Assembly (NCBI GenBank): GCA_022266195.1 | Contig: WHVY01000002.1 | Location: 15,019,001 to 15,083,000, forward strand | DNA length: 64,000 bases | Reading direction: 5' to 3' | From: Tetranychus cinnabarinus | Taxonomy: Eukaryota; Arthropoda; Arachnida; Trombidiformes; Tetranychidae | Shown: positions 1-11,836 of the stretch, piece by piece | Numbering within the stretch: the first letter of the stretch is position 1 | Layout of the letters: every line of letters begins with the position of its first letter | Position numbers and translations under genes: made by a program | The notes under the pieces: model-generated | What the model saw: only the letters and a program-made list of their open reading frames with translations | The model's database searches: none | What the model was told of the DNA's origin: nothing

Positions 1-889
1 TCCCACCAGATGCTGCTATGTGCAGTTTTTTTCTTGGCACAACGAAAAAATTGATCAAATTTGGGTCAATTTTTGGCCTACATTGGGTCGATGAAAAAGG
101 TTTATGTTATCTTTGTTGATTGGCTGAAAGATGAAATTGTTTCATTGATCGAGAACGAAAAAAGAAGTAAAATGGATTCAATTTAAACTAATGATTATCA
201 ATTGAAGGAGAAATAAAAAAATCAAACGAAACTGCAATAAAAACAATTTATTGATTGTCATTTTGTGAGGCAATAATTTTGATATTGATGATTTGTGAGA
301 ATGAGAAAAGTCAAGAAAAGAAAAAGAAATCAAATGAAATGAAAAGAAGTGAGTAACAATGAAAATTGTCTATATTGAGGGGATTCAGCAAGTTTCCTAC
401 TTGAAACAAGGTACAGAAGCAGAAAGGTTAACCTGTAAAGGTAAGAACAGCCTTCTACCTTTCCATTGGATCTTTGCTTGTTTACCTTTACTTTAAGCTC
501 CACCTGCAAGTTGCCTTTTTTGTAACCTTTAAGATGAAGTTAATTAAGGTTGGCGAATCACAAGAAAAAAGAAGCAAAAAAAGGTTTTTCCTGTTAACTC
601 TTGAAGATTCAACTTTTAACCATTGAAGGTGTGTTTTGATGAATTGCTTGTAAATAAATAATGATGATGATGTTTTGAAGGTTGACTGGTCAAAGGTAAA
701 TGAGGTGAAAATTGGTGCATCATGAATGTATCATGACGAGTGTAAACTGTTGTGATGAATAATGAATTGAAATGGTAAACTGAATACTTACTTGCAAGTG
801 TTTTACATTTCAAGTGCATGTATTAATATCTCAACCTGTCTTTATCACCTTGCTAACTAGTCAAGTAAATGTTTCTCATCTTCATCATA
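1..889. other. AT-rich non-coding DNA, no gene seen
   Basis: No open frame with a convincing protein composition on either strand. The stretch holds GATGA and GAAA-type simple sequence and many short AAGGTAAAC-like words that recur through the left 40 kb. Confidence 0.5.
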
Positions 890-2230
890 TTCTTGTTATA
901 TTGACATGAAAGATTTGCTACTTGATATATGAATGAAGATAGAGAGAGAGAGAGGATAAAGGAAGAGAGGAAAGGTTAACCTGGAAAAGTATTCATCTTC
1001 ACTTTACGATATGTACATTAAAGTATAACAGTGTTTATTATTTTTTTTGTTGTTGTTTGTTTGTTGCTCCATGTTGATTCATAAGTAGTAAAGTGAAAAC
1101 AATGAACAAGAAAAGTAGAAAAAAACAAGTAAAAAGCATTTTAACATAATTCACTTTTACCTGTTTGCTTATGATAAATTAGGTTTCACCGTTAGTCTTT
1201 ACAATGCAAATATACAGCCCACAACTAACATTTAATCAATCAAGCTGGTTTACATTTTGTCAATCAACTCACAAGGCAAGAGGAAGGTAAAGAGATGAAG
1301 ATGGAAAGATGTTGCCAGTAGTTGCAAGGAAGATGAATGAAAGATGAGAAAAAGGTAAATCTTATTGCAATTTCAATTTCTTATATGCTACTTTTGGCTT
1401 TTGTTTACTTTTCCCGTTCACCCAAACCTGAAACATTAACTCAACACTTTACTTTGATTTTTAATTACACCTCACAGTAAATGGTGAAAACTGAGTTTTG
1501 TTTAATGAAACATCAAGTTAAAGATGAAGATGAAGATAGTAAAGAAAGGAAGGAGAAAAGATAAGAATGAAGATGAAGGAAGATGGATGAAGGTGAGAGA
1601 AGAGAGGAAAAGTTTATTGAGTAAAGAGGAGATTGAATAATGAGGTTGAATTAAAGTTTTCATTTTCAACTAATAAAAAGGATAAAAATAAATTGCCTTT
1701 GACCAGGTTTGCGATAATCAAATAATGAAAGACCTGGGAAGTGAGGGGAGGATGATGATCAAGAGGAGGATAAAGATGATGATTGAGATGAGGATCGAGA
1801 TGAGGATCGAGATGAAGAGGGAGGTAAAGTGAGGTAGCAAGGGAAGAGTGAGGTGAGTAGGAAGATGAATAAAGTCTTTTTCTTGTTGAGCTTCACTTTT
1901 TTGTTAACAATCATAAAGGTTACTTTTTATTGTTAATACAATAGCACGTGCCAGGTGCTGCCCCCTTTTCACGACCTCAACGTGCTGTACGCGTGTGAGG
2001 GACTCGAAGATGGGAAAGGGAAGAAGAGAGAAGAAGAAGAAGACAAAAGAGAAAAGAAAGTGAATAATAGAATCAGTTTCACTGATTTGCACACTTTTAT
2101 TCAACCTTGCCAACAACAAAAAAGATCCCAGGTTTGACTTTATCCGTATAAAAAGTAAAGGTTACTGGAATAAATTAACGGATCTTTCTTGCTCTTCATC
2201 TTTATCATCTTTACCCTCTACATTCATCAT
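890..2230 (+). repeat. Segmental duplication, copy 1 (partner at 35.5-37.2 kb)
   Basis: Read against 35,505-37,225 in the same orientation. The outer part (about 890-1,260) is recognisable but diverged. The core, 1,355-2,160, matches 36,379-37,185 with only about five differences by eye: a G/A change, a T/C change, a 1-nt deletion, a 2-nt GA insertion and a short difference near 2,142. The copies differ by 550 bp of extra DNA at 35,810-36,372. The open frames on both strands of the core are broken by the 2-nt indel in the other copy, so I call the block non-coding. Confidence 0.85.
1945..2012. promoter_or_regulatory. GC-rich island with E-box motifs inside the duplicated block
   Basis: In very AT-rich surroundings this segment is unusually GC-rich. 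It contains CACGTG immediately followed by CAGGTG, then a CTGCCCCC run, a second ACGTGC and an ACGCGT palindrome. The same bases occur at about 36,965-37,031. CAGGTG/CACCTG is the established E-box of ZEB/zfh-1 factors, and CACGTG is a bHLH-zip site. A regulatory role is inference; no coding frame survives in both copies. Confidence 0.35.
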
Positions 2231-5200
2231 CATCAGTAACATTATCCAGCTCTTCATCCTCATTGATTATAATGTCACCTTTCATCATACTTTTGTTAAA
2301 TATTTAAACTTCCCCACTCAACTGATCAACTCAAATCAAGATTAATATCATCAACATGTTTTGCTTTTTTTGTTTTCAAATTAAATTTTATAAACTCAGG
2401 TAAATTTTCAAATGTTCATCTGAAACAACACATTTACTCGTTTCTAATCATCCTTTTCCTCATCATCTTCCTGCATCATTATCTTTCTCTTTTATCGACC
2501 AATTTCATCCCTTCTCAGCCTTCATCATTTTTCACCTTTAAGTGTAACTTTATACCTTTAAATAGCAACAAAAAAGTTTCAAAAAAAACTCGATCATATT
2601 TTGTTGCACTTTATTTCCATAACTGTATCATCATCTTCATCATTCTCATCCTTTTCACCTAAACACAATCAACTTGAAGCATTAATAACAAGGCAAATAA
2701 CAAGGAATGCAAAAAGACACAAAAAACGTAAATTTTGTTTCACCATTGAGTGGAAACAAAATAATGTTTACTTTTCAAGTAAATTTAAATTGAAACAAAT
2801 TACATTTACCTTTGCCTAATCATTTAATAAAAGAAGCAAGTTAATTGTTAACAATCAATTTAACTTTAGCAAACAGGGAAAGTTGAAGGCGAAAAAAAAT
2901 ACTTATGAATATAACAATGAAACATCATTGATCTTCATTTACCAATAAAAAGCAATCATCTACCTTGGAATCAATCTTAATTAAGGTTAATTAACCATCA
3001 CAGGAACATCAGGATGAGCAAATGTTGCTTGTAAAAACAAGACTTTCAAATGAAAAAAGGAAACAAATTTTTTGTCCAAAAAGTGGAGCAAAAAAATTGA
3101 CGAAAAAAAAGAAAACATTTCGATGAAAAATTTTCATCAAAAAAATGGAATAGAAAAGGTAAACTGTTGAGAAAATTTGAACAATCAAATGATAATATTG
3201 GGAAGGTTATCATGGAAAAAGGTTGAAAAGGCAAAAAATCAAAATATTGAAATGAAAAGGGAAAAAAAGAGTAAAATTGTTTGAAATATTATAACTTATT
3301 TCAAGTGTCAAAATTCATGAGTCAATTTTTTGTCATCATTTTACTGTTTAACTGTTTGAGGTTACAGATGATGAGAGGAAAGATAAAGATGAGGCCAATA
3401 AACACCAATGATGAGAGAAGCGTTTCTTTTTCCATTTTTTACACTTTTCTTGTTCGATTCTTTGTATGGTTCTTTTTTTTAATATAAATGCCATCAAGTT
3501 TCAACTTGGTTCCACTTTGCTGTCAAAAAGATGCAACAAGATGAAGAAAAGATGATTTGATAAGTTGATGAAAAATGTGAGAGAGTAAACTTGATCTTCA
3601 TCTTTTCCTGTTCAATTGTCCGCCAGTGATGAAGTGAAACAATATTTTTGTTCAATAGTCGACTGATGATCGAGTAATTGGTTCAATAGCAAATTGCTCA
3701 TCTCATTGCTGAAACTTTTACAACTTTTTTCTTGTCCTTTTTTGTTTCAACCTTTACATTCAATCCCTTCAATGTTGATCAAAATTGATTTTCCCTGTTT
3801 TTTTGTTGTTGTTGCCATCATCAAATTGACTGTCATTTCAAGAGAAACGTTTTGTTTTACATTTAAAGGTAATTTGTTTCAATCACAATTCAATTAGATT
3901 GGTTTAAACAGATAAAAAGGTAAATTATTTACAGTTGAAAGTTGAAAGGTAATCAAGGATAAAAAATGCTTTTATACATTTATTATACTTTGTATGAAAA
4001 AAAGGAAGAAGAAGTAAGAAGACGAAAAGGTTAACATGATAAGTTAGATTCAATTTTATCTGTGAACTTGCTTCTCTTTTTCACTCCAATTTTCACATCA
4101 ACAACTCTCTTCATGATCATCTTCATCATTGCAAATCTTTTTCTCATCATTATTCACATTGTCAGTTGAACAAAAGTAGGGGATTCATGATTGGTGAAAA
4201 AAAATGAGAAGCAAAAAGTATTTTACTCTTAAGACAACTGCGACTTGTCAGAACAAGTTTCATATGATTAAAGTATCAACATGACTGTTTAAACAATATT
4301 AAAATATTCAATGAGAATAAGGTAAATTTGGAAAATTAAATTGTTTCCATTTCAAATGATTTTCAATTCAAATTACGATAAACTTTACTCTTTCATCATG
4401 TTAATCATTTCTGTTTATCTTGTTGACAGGTTATGAGTTTACTCTTATTTGGGTTACTTTGCTGCTTCTGTTTGGCCGTGATCGAGACTTGGCTTTAGCC
4501 TTTAACTTTATCATCAAGCCAATATTAATCTGGAAATGTTGTTAAAGTAAATTTTATTGAATCTCTGAAATCTGAAAGTAAACTGAAACTTTTTTTTTGC
4601 TATCCAATGGTTGCAATGGTTGAAGGGAGTGAAATAGACAGTATAAACGTCTTTAACGTTTAAATTATTATTACTATTATTATTACAGTTATAAGTAAAA
4701 GTAACCGTAAACCAGGTCAGTAAACATTATTAAATACAGTACATTTGAGTGAGGGAATAAAAAGGCACAAGATGAAGATGAAAGTAAATATAAAAGTAGT
4801 AGATGAAGAAATGGAAAGAAACTCTGGAAAGATGAGGATGAAGAGAAAGACAAATTAACCATCTGTCTATTTTTGTCTCTCAAAATGGTTTCCATTTTGG
4901 TTTACTATTTAACTTTCCTCACCTTTTTACCATCCTCTCATCCTCATCTTCATCCCTCTTTCATCTTTATCTTCCTTCTTCTTCTTCTTCTCCTTTTCCC
5001 TCTTTACTGTACATAAATGATTCTGTAATAAGACTTAACTGACTCTATTAGTTTACCTTGTTATTCAATTGAGCTTTTGTTTGCTTCAACTAAACAAATA
5101 TTCAATGTTTGATTGATTAAATGACAGTTTCTTTTCGCTTCTCATTCCATAATTAATATGCTCATCGTTTGGTGTAATATTGATTACATTTTGTTTTTCA

Positions 5201-5940
5201 GTAAATTGTTGTTTAATTGGAAACAGTTTATTGTTTAGTTTGTAACATTTGTTTTCATCTTTCCTTCAACTTTTGCCTGTTCATTTTTGTGTTGCTTGTT
5301 TACCGGTTTCAAATTCAATAATAGCTATTAGTTTTGGATCGAGAATTGATTGAAACATTATTCGGTTTACATGGTCAATCAATAGGCAAGAAAATTAATA
5401 ATGTCTATCGATTAGAGTAATTTAGATTATCATTTTATTTGCAGTTGCTTTGGCCTATTGTTTTACGGTGCTTTTACTGTTCAATTTGGTTTTTACTATT
5501 TCTTATTGGTCTTTTTATATGGCAACTAAACTTGAAATCTTGTGATTTGAATTCAAAATGAGAGAGTAAATCAAAAAATAAATGTTTTCAAAGTAAACTT
5601 GTCAGCTGAGTGTTTAAACATTTTTCAAGTTAATCAGGTTATATGGTTTATCATCTAGTTGAGTTTAATCAGATGATGATAAAGTTTAATATTATATAAA
5701 GTTGAAGGAAAAATCAATCTTTTTCAATGAAAAGGGAAATGCTTTTTGTAGAGTTGTAATTGGAAAACGACCCCCTTAAAAGGCTTAATATATGGCTGAC
5801 CCCTTTATTTTACCTCGCATTTTTCACATTAGTCAGTGTTTTTTTTGCTACAATCTGATTTGATAAACAGTTTCAAGTGTTAATTATCCCTTGACATGGG
5901 CTTTATTTAATTATGTGTCTCGTCAAATTTTATCTTTTCT
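2231..5940. other. AT-rich low-complexity DNA, no gene seen
   Basis: Contains TCATC/GATGA tracts (for example 2,200-2,260, 4,080-4,150 and 4,920-5,000), poly-A/T runs and short open frames whose translations are S/F/K/N-rich low-complexity shadows. No splice-linked coding pattern was recognised. Confidence 0.45.
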
Positions 5941-7230
5941 GTCAATTTATTCATGGGATCGAAATATTTTTCTGTGAAAGATCAAGAAAAGGCTGACTTT
6001 GATGTTACCAGTACAGCATGTTTTAGCCACATGTTTTATTGTTGCCTTGTATCTCTCAAAGTTAACAGTCTCTTGCTGTTTAATTATGATTTACCTTCTC
6101 CAAGTGGTCAAAATTTACTCAGGCTTTTGAACCTGTTTACGATGAATGTAACAATTTGGTTGAAGAAGACCAATTAAGGTAAAGTGGTGATCAACTCATT
6201 TAGGTTACTTTGTCAAACTCAAGCTGAATCTGGTCACATGTAAAGACAACAGCACAGCCTTTCGGAACTCATATTGACATCAGCCTGTTCAGTCAATCCT
6301 GTTAAGAAAAGTTAAAGTGAAAAGCTATTGAAGAAGAAACGTTTGTTTTTACTTGAAAGTCATAAAAATTTCAACCGAGTTAATCTTCAGACACAAAGAG
6401 TAAGTGAGGGAAAATTTTTTTGTAAATAACATAATTTTGATCGGCAGCTTAATTCAATGATCTTTCATTTCTTTTCAATCTTTTTCAGTGTAGCTACCGA
6501 AAGCTTAAGATGCTCATTTCATGCTGATATGGTGAGGATTTACACTCAAATTTTCAATAACTTCGTTCTTATCGAGTGATTCCTAGATATTGAGCTGCCG
6601 AGCAAATACTGATAATCATGTTTACAAATTTGCTTCTGCATTCACTCACTTTTCTGAAGATTCACTCATTAAAATTTTTATGGCTGCCAAACAAATAAAA
6701 ACACAGTCCCTTCTTCAGTGGTTTTTGAGCTAATTTACTCTAATTGTTTACAGAATCGGCTATTATATCAACAACAGCTACTGGACAGATCCCTGTATTG
6801 GATAAATTGGACAACACAAACTCCAGAAATTCACAAAGTATCAATCATGGAATCTGATTTCTCGTCTTGTTCTCAATTTGGTTAACCCAGACGATAGTGA
6901 AAAGTTTGCTCACAATTAGCATAAAAGGCAATATTTTTAATGCAAATTTGGATGCGAAAAGTGATAAAATTGATAACTTTGTGTGTTGGCCCTGTTACTG
7001 CGTATGAATTTACTATCCAATGAGACTGGAAGCAAGGCATCAATTGCATCTCTTTTATATCATCTTATATTTATTTGTCAAAGTGCATTATAATATACTT
7101 GTGATAATAATACAGAAACACATTAAATCGTGTTTTTGGTTCATATTTATTAGAGAGTTGACCCTTTTCCATTTTTATCTCATTCACATTCATATCATCG
7201 TTAACATAAAATGTTGCCCATAAATAATGT
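5941..7230 (+). pseudogene. Possible decayed coding region, family unknown
   Basis: Several short stretches translate into complex, protein-like sequence. One runs from an ATG at 5,953 for about 74 codons. Another frame just before 6,180 reads FEPVYDECNNLVEEDQLR and ends at an AG|GTAAAG donor-like site. A third follows a TTTTTCAG acceptor-like site near 6,488 (VATESLRCSFHADMVRIY), and a fourth lies near 6,760. They are in different frames, separated by stops, and do not join into one protein by simple splicing. I recognise no family. It may be a decayed gene, an unassembled multi-exon gene, or chance. Confidence 0.2.
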
Positions 7231-9320
7231 CCATTTTCAATGTGCATTCACCTTTTTTATCCCTTTTCATCCCTTTTCTTAACTATTAAATGGATGTTAA
7301 CCAGGAGAAAGTAAAAAAGATTGATTGACCAAGTTGTTAATTTAATTGAAGATTTGATTTTTATTTTACTTACAACTAGTAATTGTATTAAAAGACAAAA
7401 ATAAGTGCCAGTTACCATTAACATTCTGATCAATTATTCAGTGAAAAGAAGAAGAAAAATGTAGATATTCATCTTGTAGAGGCCATTGTTGGTATTGTTG
7501 TTGTTGATTATGTTGTCCTCATCTTTTCATCTCATTTCTCTTTCATGTTTATCCGCCATCCTTCTTACTTATTCATCATTTCAGATAAATAACCAAATTC
7601 ACTGTTACCATTACATGACATTACCTTACATGAACATTTTTATTATCAACCACAATCAACCACAATTATCCATTTGCATCCAAATGTCCGCCTTTTCACA
7701 CCAGAAAACAGAAAACTTTCATCAACACCTTTCACTTGATCTTCTTGTTTACTCATGTTTATTCTTGATATGGTCATCATCATCATCACCATCACCACCA
7801 AAATCACCATAATCATCGTGATGACCAACAAAAAGCTGACCATCATCACCCTGACTATCATCATAACCAAAGCATTTCCTTTACCTCAATCTTTTCAAGT
7901 CTTTCTTTTCACACTTCACCTCGTTAGAGTATTACTGATCTCATCATCAACTTTATCATCATCTTTATTATCATCGTCATCCTCTCAATCACCATGCAAT
8001 GTTTACTCATTCATAAGCTCTTCTTTCATGTCTCTGAATGTATAAAGAGATGATGAGAAGTAGCAAAAGGTAAAAAAAGAAGAGAGGAAAGGTTGTTGAT
8101 CAAGTAAAAGAAGCAGCTTAGAATGCTCATTGAGTAAGCTGAAAGTGGCTCTAGAGGGATGAAGAAGAAGGAATGAATGAAGATGAAAAGAAGATGCAAA
8201 AGGAAAGAGTAAGAATAAACACCGTTGATGCTCAGGTTAATGTGATTTGAAGGCTTTTCACGTATTTTGGTCTAAACAATCCATCGATAAAAAAAAAGTA
8301 AAGTAACCCTAAAATTCCTTGAAAGACTCCTTGAAAAGGCATCATCATCAACCACCTTTACCACCACCATCATCATCAGACAACTCATCCTTTCCATCTT
8401 CATCATCCATCTCTTTACCTTTATCCTCTCCTCTTACACACACACAAATATATATATACACACACACAGAGGGAAAAAAACACCTTAACCAGTGTTTATA
8501 TAATAATTTTATAAAAAGGCAAGAGAAGAAAAAAGAAAGAGAATTGAGAGGATTTATTTTTCTTTAACATTTCTTGCATCTTCTTTCATCCCAGGCGACA
8601 TCATGTTTGTCATAATAATGATGATGATGCTGATCATCTTTCTCATAATCAGGTATCTTCCACTTTCCCCATCTCTTTCTTTTCGCCTCTTATCACCTTT
8701 CTCTTTCCCTTCCAACCTTTACTCAGTTTTTATCCAACCATTATTATATTCAACTATTGATTGAGCAATTAAGACTAAACCCACTCTCTCTCATCATCTC
8801 ATTCCATCTTCTCTCTCTCTCTCTCTTTTCACTAAAATTACATTCTCATCTTTCCAAAAGCAGGAACCATTTGAGGCAACCCAAAGAGCGTTGTCAAGGT
8901 GCAACAAAACGTGAGCTGAATAACGAGACTCTACACTATTAACCTATCCTTTTCTCTCTCACTCATTTTCACCATCATCTTCATCTTCCTTTACCTCTCA
9001 CCCATTTTTATATCTAGATCCCTTTCATCCATGCCAATCCAAGCCTCCTCCTCATCACTTTTATCCTCTTTTTCTGTCTCTTTTTCATTTCTGTAAACTA
9101 AACTTTATTTACTTTCATCATCATCATCTTCTTTCTTCTTCTATTAATAGCTTATTCTCTTTCTTCATCATCACCTAACTTTTCCTTTTCACTTTCATCC
9201 TGATCCATAGTGAGGGTCATCCAGCAATTGCACCTAAAATCCCACTCTCTACACCCATTCATCTCTTTATCCCATAAGGAAACCTGACTTGAGAAGAGAA
9301 AAGTAAAAATTAAAACATTT
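7231..9320. repeat. Pyrimidine-rich CAT/CTTT low-complexity tract
   Basis: From about 7,480 to 9,320 the + strand is dominated by TCATC, CACCA, CTTTC and CTCTCT words, with a CA/TA dinucleotide cluster at 8,437-8,470. Open frames here on both strands are serine/leucine-rich or methionine/isoleucine-rich by-products of the repeats. Confidence 0.6.
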
Positions 9321-10585
9321 CGCTCATTTTTTCTCTTCTTCTTCTTCTCCTCTCTCTTTTACAAACAAAAGGGAAACCTTGATGATGATGAAGATGATAA
9401 ATTCTCAGATGATAAGTTCCCTAATTTAAACTACACCGTAGTTCATCATCATCCTCTTTATCATTCTCATCCTTATTCACCTTTTACTTTCCTCATTCAA
9501 CTTCCTTTTTTTTCTTAAAGAGTATTGACTCAATTGTTTTTGTTTTTACCTCTTTTGTACACTTTAAGTTTCTCCCATCTTCATCATTCTTCCTCATCTT
9601 TTAATCCTCATTTATGTGATGATGATAATGATGATGAGAGGTTGACTTTGATTATCTTTGTCAAGAGTAAATATCAATAAAGAGTATAATTTTAATCAGA
9701 GTTACAATGCGAAGAGGAAAAGGTGACAAAAAAAAAGAGTGAATCTTCATAATCATCTTCAACAAAATAAGGTCAAGATGTTGAAAGATGAGAAATAATG
9801 AAAAGTGCAGAGGAAAAAAATGATCAAAGGAAAGGGTTACAAATAAAGTAAACTAATTTTGATTATTAAACAACTTTATGTTCGCTTATTTAACCTTCAA
9901 TTGAAAAGCTAATTGAAAGCGCAACTTGAAGCAAAAAGGTAACAACAAAAAAGGCAGAAAATTACGCCAATTTAATCAAGAGTCAGGCTAAATGAACAAT
10001 TATCGTTCATTATATCCATGAATGATTAACAATTGAGTTACTTTTAATAATGATAATATCAAAATGTTGATAAGTTGAAAATTGTTTAGATTTTGTTCAA
10101 GGATCAAATAACAGTTTCATTGTTGATGCTTGCCTTTAAAATGTTCAAATCAACTGACAAACAGTTAATTAAAATTGAGGAAAAGTAGTCAAGCTTAAAT
10201 GTTTGGTTTACCTTTGATTGTAAGGACTCAAAGAATGGGGAAAACTCTTGGAAATAGATTTCTTTCAAACTAAAAGTTCCGATGTAAAATAATATGAAAA
10301 ACGCGATGGAATCAACCATTTTTTTATATTCGAACCCGTTTTCGTACAAATGACCTTAAATTTTTTCCATAAACAAACAAATTAATCTCATCATGCTGAG
10401 CATGAATATGAAAGCGGTTTTTTAATGCAACGTTTAGTCGCTGTAATAGCTTGAAAAGAGTGATGAAAATAGAGGAAACAGATTCTACTCGATTATCCAT
10501 TTTACTTGGATAATCGTGAACACAACCAAAAATTATTTTATCATATGCTGTTTCAAATTCTGTATCCCATGATATTTTAACTAGA
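9321..10585. other. AT-rich non-coding DNA, no gene seen
   Basis: Includes GATGATGAAGATGAT runs near 9,380 and 9,615. A minus-strand open frame at 10,104-10,349 has no recognised similarity and no splice context. Confidence 0.4.
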
Positions 10586-10829
10586 GACCGAGGTTAGTCG
10601 ATGTAGTCAGTCAGTCGATGAAATTTTGACTAAGTCGACTCAATAACATGTGACCAAAAAAACAATTCATTTTGTCTTTGAGAGGCTGAGCGAAATCAAA
10701 ATTTGAAAAAATTTTTCAAAGAAAGACTGAAAACAGTGAAATTGGTCGAGTTAGTCGTTCAATAATCAAAGTCGACTCATAGTCAGTCAGTCGCTATAAA
10801 TTGATTAGTAAGTCGATGCAAGTATCGAC
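10586..10829. repeat. AGTCAGTCG / GTCGACTCA repeat cluster
   Basis: AGTCAGTCAGTCG occurs near 10,605 and again near 10,781. GTCGACTCA occurs near 10,634 and near 10,770. Further TTAGTCG and AAGTCGA copies lie between and after them. The two clusters flank about 120 bp containing a near-palindrome of A and T runs (near 10,700). It resembles the ends of a small mobile or satellite-like element, but I see no clear terminal inverted repeat or target duplication. Confidence 0.45.
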
Positions 10830-11410
10830 TTTACTTCATTATATCCAAAGGTGATCAACTCATTGCTTAACTATTAACACCTTTAATCTTGCACTTCACT
10901 ATTAATCTGCAACATTTATCTTTCACTTTTTGTTGCACTGATTCCCTTTGGAAATGTCAATGAATTTCATTATGCAATTAATCATCAATCAAGTTTACCT
11001 GAACCTGAGTAAAGTGTGTTTTTTTGCTCGGTGATCCAAATTGCTTCACTTATTTGAATATGCTTACATATAAATCAATAAGTTGATTCATTTTACAGAC
11101 ATTTGTTGTCTGTTACTGTCATTAACTCAATCAATTAGATGCATGTTCATTTAATCTGTGACTTTCTTCAACCTTAAAGATGAATTAAGGTGAGTAACAT
11201 TGTAAATATTATAATTTTCATGATGAAGTCACAAGTTCAAACACATATGCATATATGGTTATGATGATGATAATAATAATAGTGTAAAAGCAGTGAAACA
11301 TTAAGTAAATGATTAAAATAATCTGAGCAGAAGGTAAAGACCATTAGGTTGGCACAAGTTGAATATAATTTCCAGTTACAAGTTATCAAGTTCAACTACA
11401 ATTCATCTAT
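10830..11410. other. AT-rich non-coding DNA, no gene seen
   Basis: No recognisable coding, repeat or RNA feature beyond short GATGATGATAATAAT runs near 11,261. Confidence 0.4.
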
Positions 11411-11836
11411 CTAATTGCCTGAAAATTCATCTAAATTTTTGCTCTTAAACATGGAAGTTGCAGTAGAGGAATGAGAAAAAAAAGATGTCTGAATAAGGTT
11501 TAAAACAGGCGACAAAATTAGTTTAATACCAAGATTGTTTTTAGGCTTTAATGTATCGCATTTAGTCTTGTATATTTTTGGTTTTATGGCGATGTTGGTG
11601 ATAATGACGGTAATCTGCAAGTTTATCAAAATGGAAAGTGGCTTTTCCCATGAAAAAGTCAATTTTTTGTCCATCCAACAATGAGCAGACAAACTGTCTA
11701 AATTTTCAACACCTAAGCAAAAATGTTCATCTTCTTGATTAGCGTGGTAAACTTTTACCGTTTTGGTGGAGAAGACTTTTGTTTTTTTTGGTTCCTTTTT
11801 TGGGTCAAAGTCGGACAAAATATCTGGTCTAGTCAT
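11411..11836 (-). CDS. Hypothetical ORF, 141 codons, unrecognised
   Basis: A minus-strand frame opens at ATG (11,836-11,834) and runs to a stop at 11,411. Unlike the simple-sequence frames around it, the first 70 residues have mixed composition: a DPKKEPKKTK basic stretch, then acidic and aromatic residues including HFCLGVENLDSLSAHCWMD. The C-terminal half is N/K/I/S-rich and less convincing, and a CTTGCAG acceptor-like site lies inside it. I recognise no domain. It could be a lone exon, a relic, or chance in AT-rich DNA. Confidence 0.2.
   Translation of the reverse strand: MTRPDILSDFDPKKEPKKTKVFSTKTVKVYHANQEDEHFCLGVENLDSLSAHCWMDKKLTFSWEKPLSILINLQITVIITNIAIKPKIYKTKCDTLKPKNNLGIKLILSPVLNLIQTSFFSHSSTATSMFKSKNLDEFSGN

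Noticed and set aside
1904..2137. Opposed 60-71-codon frames over the GC-rich island
   Set aside because: The second copy of this block carries a 2-nt insertion that breaks the plus frame and shifts the minus frame, so neither is conserved as protein.
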